Shown one piece after another: positions 7,401 to 8,684 of a stretch of 8,684 nt of DNA. Location of the stretch: positions 1 through 8,684 of the forward strand of contig SKQZ01000078.1 in NCBI GenBank assembly GCA_007118765.1. Direction: 5' to 3'. A model generated the notes under the pieces. That model was not told where the DNA came from and did no database searches. It worked only from the letters and a program-made list of their open reading frames with translations. Source of the DNA: Candidatus Hydrogenedentota bacterium (GTDB lineage Bacteria; Hydrogenedentota; Hydrogenedentia; Hydrogenedentales; CAITNO01). Position 1 is the stretch's first letter. The number at the start of each line of letters is the position of its first letter. A program made the position numbers and the translations under genes.

Positions 7401-8213
7401 GCCACTTCACTGACCGTAAAAGACACCAATGAAGAAACGACCACGCAAGCGGGTGTGGTACGGACAAATGCCGCCGTTTCACAAACAGAAGGCATACCAC
7501 TGGCGGCAGCGGGGGAGACCCCCGCATGGATTGTCAACCGGGCAGAGGAAGGCCACACGTTTCTGCTGAATCATCCCTTTCGGCCCATTGTACGCGAGCA
7601 TGGTCAGCGTCTGGTGCCCAACGAATACCACGCCCTCGCCCGATTCCTGGGGGATTTGCCGGGTACAAGTCTGCATGAGGGACTAAACGACTTCTTAGGG
7701 ACTTTTTCGACCCTGTCCTTTGGGGAGGCACGCATTTTTGTGGTCCTGGCCGAATACGATGCTCCCCGTCAATCCATCCGCTTGCCGTTAAAACGCGATG
7801 ACGTCGCGTATAACGCGCTTACGGGAGAACGCATCCGGCGTCCCCATCGCGCCCGATTCAGGCTTGACGCAGGCGAACCGCTGGTGGTGACGGTGTTGCC
7901 GGAACCAATCAAGGACATATTCGTTGACATACCGGAAATTGTTCATATAGGCGCGCAGCTTCCAATACAAATAACGGCCCAAACCGACACAAGCCGCGCT
8001 GGGAAGCATCTGTTTGTGGTTGACTTGATGCCAATACGCGGCGAGCCGATTCCGTGGTATCGGCGCGTGGTAACAACAGGCGGGGGGATGGCGCAAACAT
8101 ACATTCCCCTTTCACAAAACGAGGTGCTGGGCGCTTATGTCCTCCGTGTTCGCGATGCGCTTACCGGCATGGAAAACACCACCAACATCAGATTGTCTTC
8201 TCCCGCAAACTGA
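4491..8213 (+). CDS. Large exported GH42-like (beta-galactosidase-like) protein with GATase-like domains
   Basis: This is a 1240-residue protein from the ATG at 4491. Positions below count from the alternative GTG at 4449, so subtract 14. A Sec signal is seen: basic RLRK (35-38), hydrophobic 41-58, cleavage expected after PYA (59). Residues about 85-290 look like a flavodoxin/GATase-like alpha/beta region, and 330-515 beta-sandwich-like. Residues 535-830 resemble the GH42 barrel: FGYYSIGDGN (624-633), then CQCRHC (643-648), a helix, and LNDAWQQSFPAWDFV (666-680), which matches the GH42 CxC-x2-C ... LN-x2-W ... F-x-W pattern. Residues 862-955 match the GH42 trimerisation (GATase-like) domain (TIAVYDSHAS, YPALVLPMTRAL, GGALVADVFPG). 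About 1080-1254 is C-terminal beta structure. Where GH42 enzymes carry the acid/base Glu, this protein has Asp631-Gly632, so activity is doubtful. It probably acts on, or binds, a glycan outside the cytoplasm. No Shine-Dalgarno is visible. The family call is moderate, export good. Confidence 0.85.
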   Translation: MVHHTQLTAINHGNFACPRTRLRKSALPAFLVCVLILFAPVAPYAEFTHTVTETSVGQQVAWGKPLASGAIRSVFIAPRFTLGDVSQLAARLDLQYETVGLWSSYDIGYDPMAFPTLPDGGGRDDTLEGIRRKLDRRLDVIVLANFNTDILPEELFSTILDKVAGGVGLLIVHPRNSPESPLHLILEALEPAEETLPIWHGIGACAFPGGGGAEGLGQVLTHGDGRIVVLEYLGDPPANHCLIQAPADPLAMDVFYEDNAYSLVARALCAAANRLPDTRIAAVHDVAPTGPEADQIPPDFLPEFVEAMRDSVVAQPARPFQIALNQPADRRYNISAQLRRTDSDVRIVWHDPEVLPRGADRHQFEIPVGPGAYTVDVWLRTRSGIVDWHSTDFVLPGWPEFQNLTLEKTWLHPNDSLEISADVRPVLNHTRYGAIYARATDGYGRVVSEATTRFSHHGGNTKLRLHFSDLLSPLIRLEVYAVEGAERAFSEWELHSAYRETRYLSVRQRHSPDSLEVVVSDSAATNYNALHYWRNLANIGVGWLHAPAGEATIVHAAKQQLRLIPQVDNALPQEMRHVILREPCLTDPEFRSRNHDDIRDRTLRHWAGAFGYYSIGDGNRMNIASHRACQCRHCLIQFQRTLEQHYESVTALNDAWQQSFPAWDFVELPDDFGMGRETMAAPWVDFRRYTDNAFADYHRWARHTVTQAVPDARVGARFLSDAQPAHGYYWPALFETLDFGAMPYSTVAMARTRSYSEADSLSGVSVDNKYALDADNMYAWLPWRLAVEGLRTLWLGTPYGDRHHPAPDAWLSPDGNATHTLEILMTAVKQLRDSVGPLLYAAQQDTPTIAVYDSHASRHLADVETVYEATLSDSQQAIVDMLQLMGYSYAFVDRTALLDTASLSYPALVLPMTRALDEEEAAALYRYTTTGGALVADVFPGDCDLHGRPHNTPPLAELFGVGVADDTRVLATSLTVKDTNEETTTQAGVVRTNAAVSQTEGIPLAAAGETPAWIVNRAEEGHTFLLNHPFRPIVREHGQRLVPNEYHALARFLGDLPGTSLHEGLNDFLGTFSTLSFGEARIFVVLAEYDAPRQSIRLPLKRDDVAYNALTGERIRRPHRARFRLDAGEPLVVTVLPEPIKDIFVDIPEIVHIGAQLPIQITAQTDTSRAGKHLFVVDLMPIRGEPIPWYRRVVTTGGGMAQTYIPLSQNEVLGAYVLRVRDALTGMENTTNIRLSSPAN

Positions 8214-8246
8214 CACCAGCACACACAGTCGCGATGTAACAGAACT

Positions 8247-8275
8247 TTTACTCAACAGTAGGCTTATTGTAGTAT
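8247..8275 (+). promoter_or_regulatory. Candidate promoter of the 51-codon gene
   Basis: TTTACT (8247-8252) and TAGTAT (8270-8275) are separated by 17 bases, each matching the sigma-70 consensus at four of six positions. Transcription would begin near 8282, about 30 bases before the ATG at 8313, leaving room for the ribosome binding site at 8303-8307. The spacing supports it; the box matches are only fair. Confidence 0.4.
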
Positions 8276-8312
8276 ATGGAGCTGAGCAAAACGACCGTCA
8301 GAAAGGAAATCC

Positions 8313-8468
8313 ATGAAGCACATTACACGTATAACGACACAACGCCCCCGGAAGGCAGAATCTTCGACTGTGGGCGTTGTTTTTACGGCAATAAGTCAGA
8401 TATTGCAGGTTGTCGGCACCTTGCTGATCGAAAAGCAACAACTGACAATGGATCCCTACGACTACTGA
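8313..8468 (+). CDS. Small hypothetical protein, 51 residues, possibly membrane-associated
   Basis: This 51-residue frame starts with ATG and is preceded by AAGGA (8303-8307), 5 bases before the start, one of the best ribosome binding sites in the window. It is strongly basic at the N-terminus (MKHITRITTQRPRK), then has a run of about 21 mostly non-polar residues (VGVVFTAISQILQVVGTLLI) that could be a membrane helix or an amphipathic helix, and ends in an acidic, aromatic tail (DPYDY). No cleavage site is evident and I do not recognise the family. A longer overlapping frame (8276-8521) lacks a ribosome binding site and is Cys/His-rich without pattern, so it is not preferred. It may be a self-standing gene, as a promoter-like sequence lies just before it. 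It could be a small membrane peptide or a leader. Function is unknown. Confidence 0.55.
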   Translation: MKHITRITTQRPRKAESSTVGVVFTAISQILQVVGTLLIEKQQLTMDPYDY

Positions 8469-8512
8469 TTTACGCGGCCAACGTTCCCGCACACTGCGGA
8501 ATCAGCCGGTAC

Positions 8513-8541
8513 ATGCCGTGACGAGAAGGCCTGCACGGCAT
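8513..8541 (+). terminator. Hairpin after the 51-codon gene, possible terminator
   Basis: ATGCCGTG (8513-8520) pairs perfectly with CACGGCAT (8534-8541) across a 13-base loop. It stands 44 bases after the small gene's stop and is followed by AACGGTTTT, so a T-run of only four begins 5 bases later. This makes it a possible weak Rho-independent terminator; it could also be an operator for a downstream gene. Confidence 0.3.
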
Positions 8542-8684
8542 AACGGTTTTCGCATATACTCTGTTAGCCCGGATATTTCACCAAGTTTCGTCGTGAGCCT
8601 GTGAAGATTGTGCCAGAGCAGGTGCTTTGCGCAGGTCGCCGGCTGACAGCGTGTTATTACACGTCGAAGTCGGTGGGCAAGCAA
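8542..8684 (+). other. Window end without a supported gene
   Basis: A TATACT box at 8555-8560 could be a -10 element, but the -35 region is poor. A plus-strand frame is open from about 8566 to the window edge, with possible GTG starts at 8601 and 8610 and no ribosome binding site. It encodes about 28 residues (VKIVPEQVLCAGRRLTACYY and so on) with no recognisable family. The true next gene probably begins here or just beyond the edge. Confidence 0.25.

Noticed and set aside
6547..7527. 326-residue open frame on the minus strand
   Set aside because: It lies inside the large GH42-like gene and has Cys/Arg/His-rich composition with no domain.
8276..8521. 81-residue plus-strand frame
   Set aside because: No ribosome binding site before its ATG, while the overlapping 51-codon frame has a good one; its composition is not protein-like.
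49..8525. Short GTGACGAG/ATGACGAG strings near 54, 2259 and 8519
   Set aside because: Eight-base matches in an 8.7-kb window are expected by chance and the flanks do not agree.
8601..8684. Partial plus-strand frame with GTG start running off the window
   Set aside because: No ribosome binding site and no recognisable family in 28 residues; mentioned only as a possibility in the end region.

Overview
The window looks like chromosomal accessory DNA from a PVC-type or Hydrogenedentota/Lentisphaerota-like bacterium. This is an inference from gene content: a stand-alone prepilin-like protein with a C-terminal H-x(10)-DG motif, an AraC regulator next to it, and very large secreted GH42-like proteins are typical of those groups. 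I see no insertion sequence, phage gene, CRISPR array, tRNA or rRNA.

Layout: (1) 1-77 is the 3' end of an unidentified plus-strand gene. (2) 113-1129, minus strand, is a cupin-type AraC regulator. (3) 1130-1283 is the divergent control region, with a 9-bp inverted repeat, one arm of which starts in the regulator's start codon. (4) 1284-2237 is a secreted pseudopilin-like protein. (5) 2256-2297 is a strong imperfect hairpin. (6) 2376-3257 is a short-chain dehydrogenase/reductase, followed after 34 bases by (7) 3292-4320, an exported nucleoside-hydrolase-like protein; these two are probably co-transcribed. (8) After a 170-base spacer, 4491-8213 encodes a 1240-residue exported GH42-like protein with a Rossmann/GATase-like N-terminal region, a barrel-like middle and a GATase-like trimerisation domain. 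(9) 8313-8468 is a 51-codon gene with its own promoter-like sequence and a good ribosome binding site. (10) 8469-8684 has a hairpin, a TATACT box and no gene I can support.

How the parts may work together (inference): an AraC sensor of a small ligand could control a plus-strand set of genes for cleaving glycosides or N-ribosides outside the cytoplasm (GH42-like and nucleoside-hydrolase-like proteins) and oxidising or reducing a product inside (SDR). The pseudopilin-like protein may be a surface or periplasmic partner. The points most worth a second look are a Gly where the GH42 acid/base Glu is expected, the 51-residue protein, and the inverted repeat and structured leader in the control regions. 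None of these alone proves a new system.
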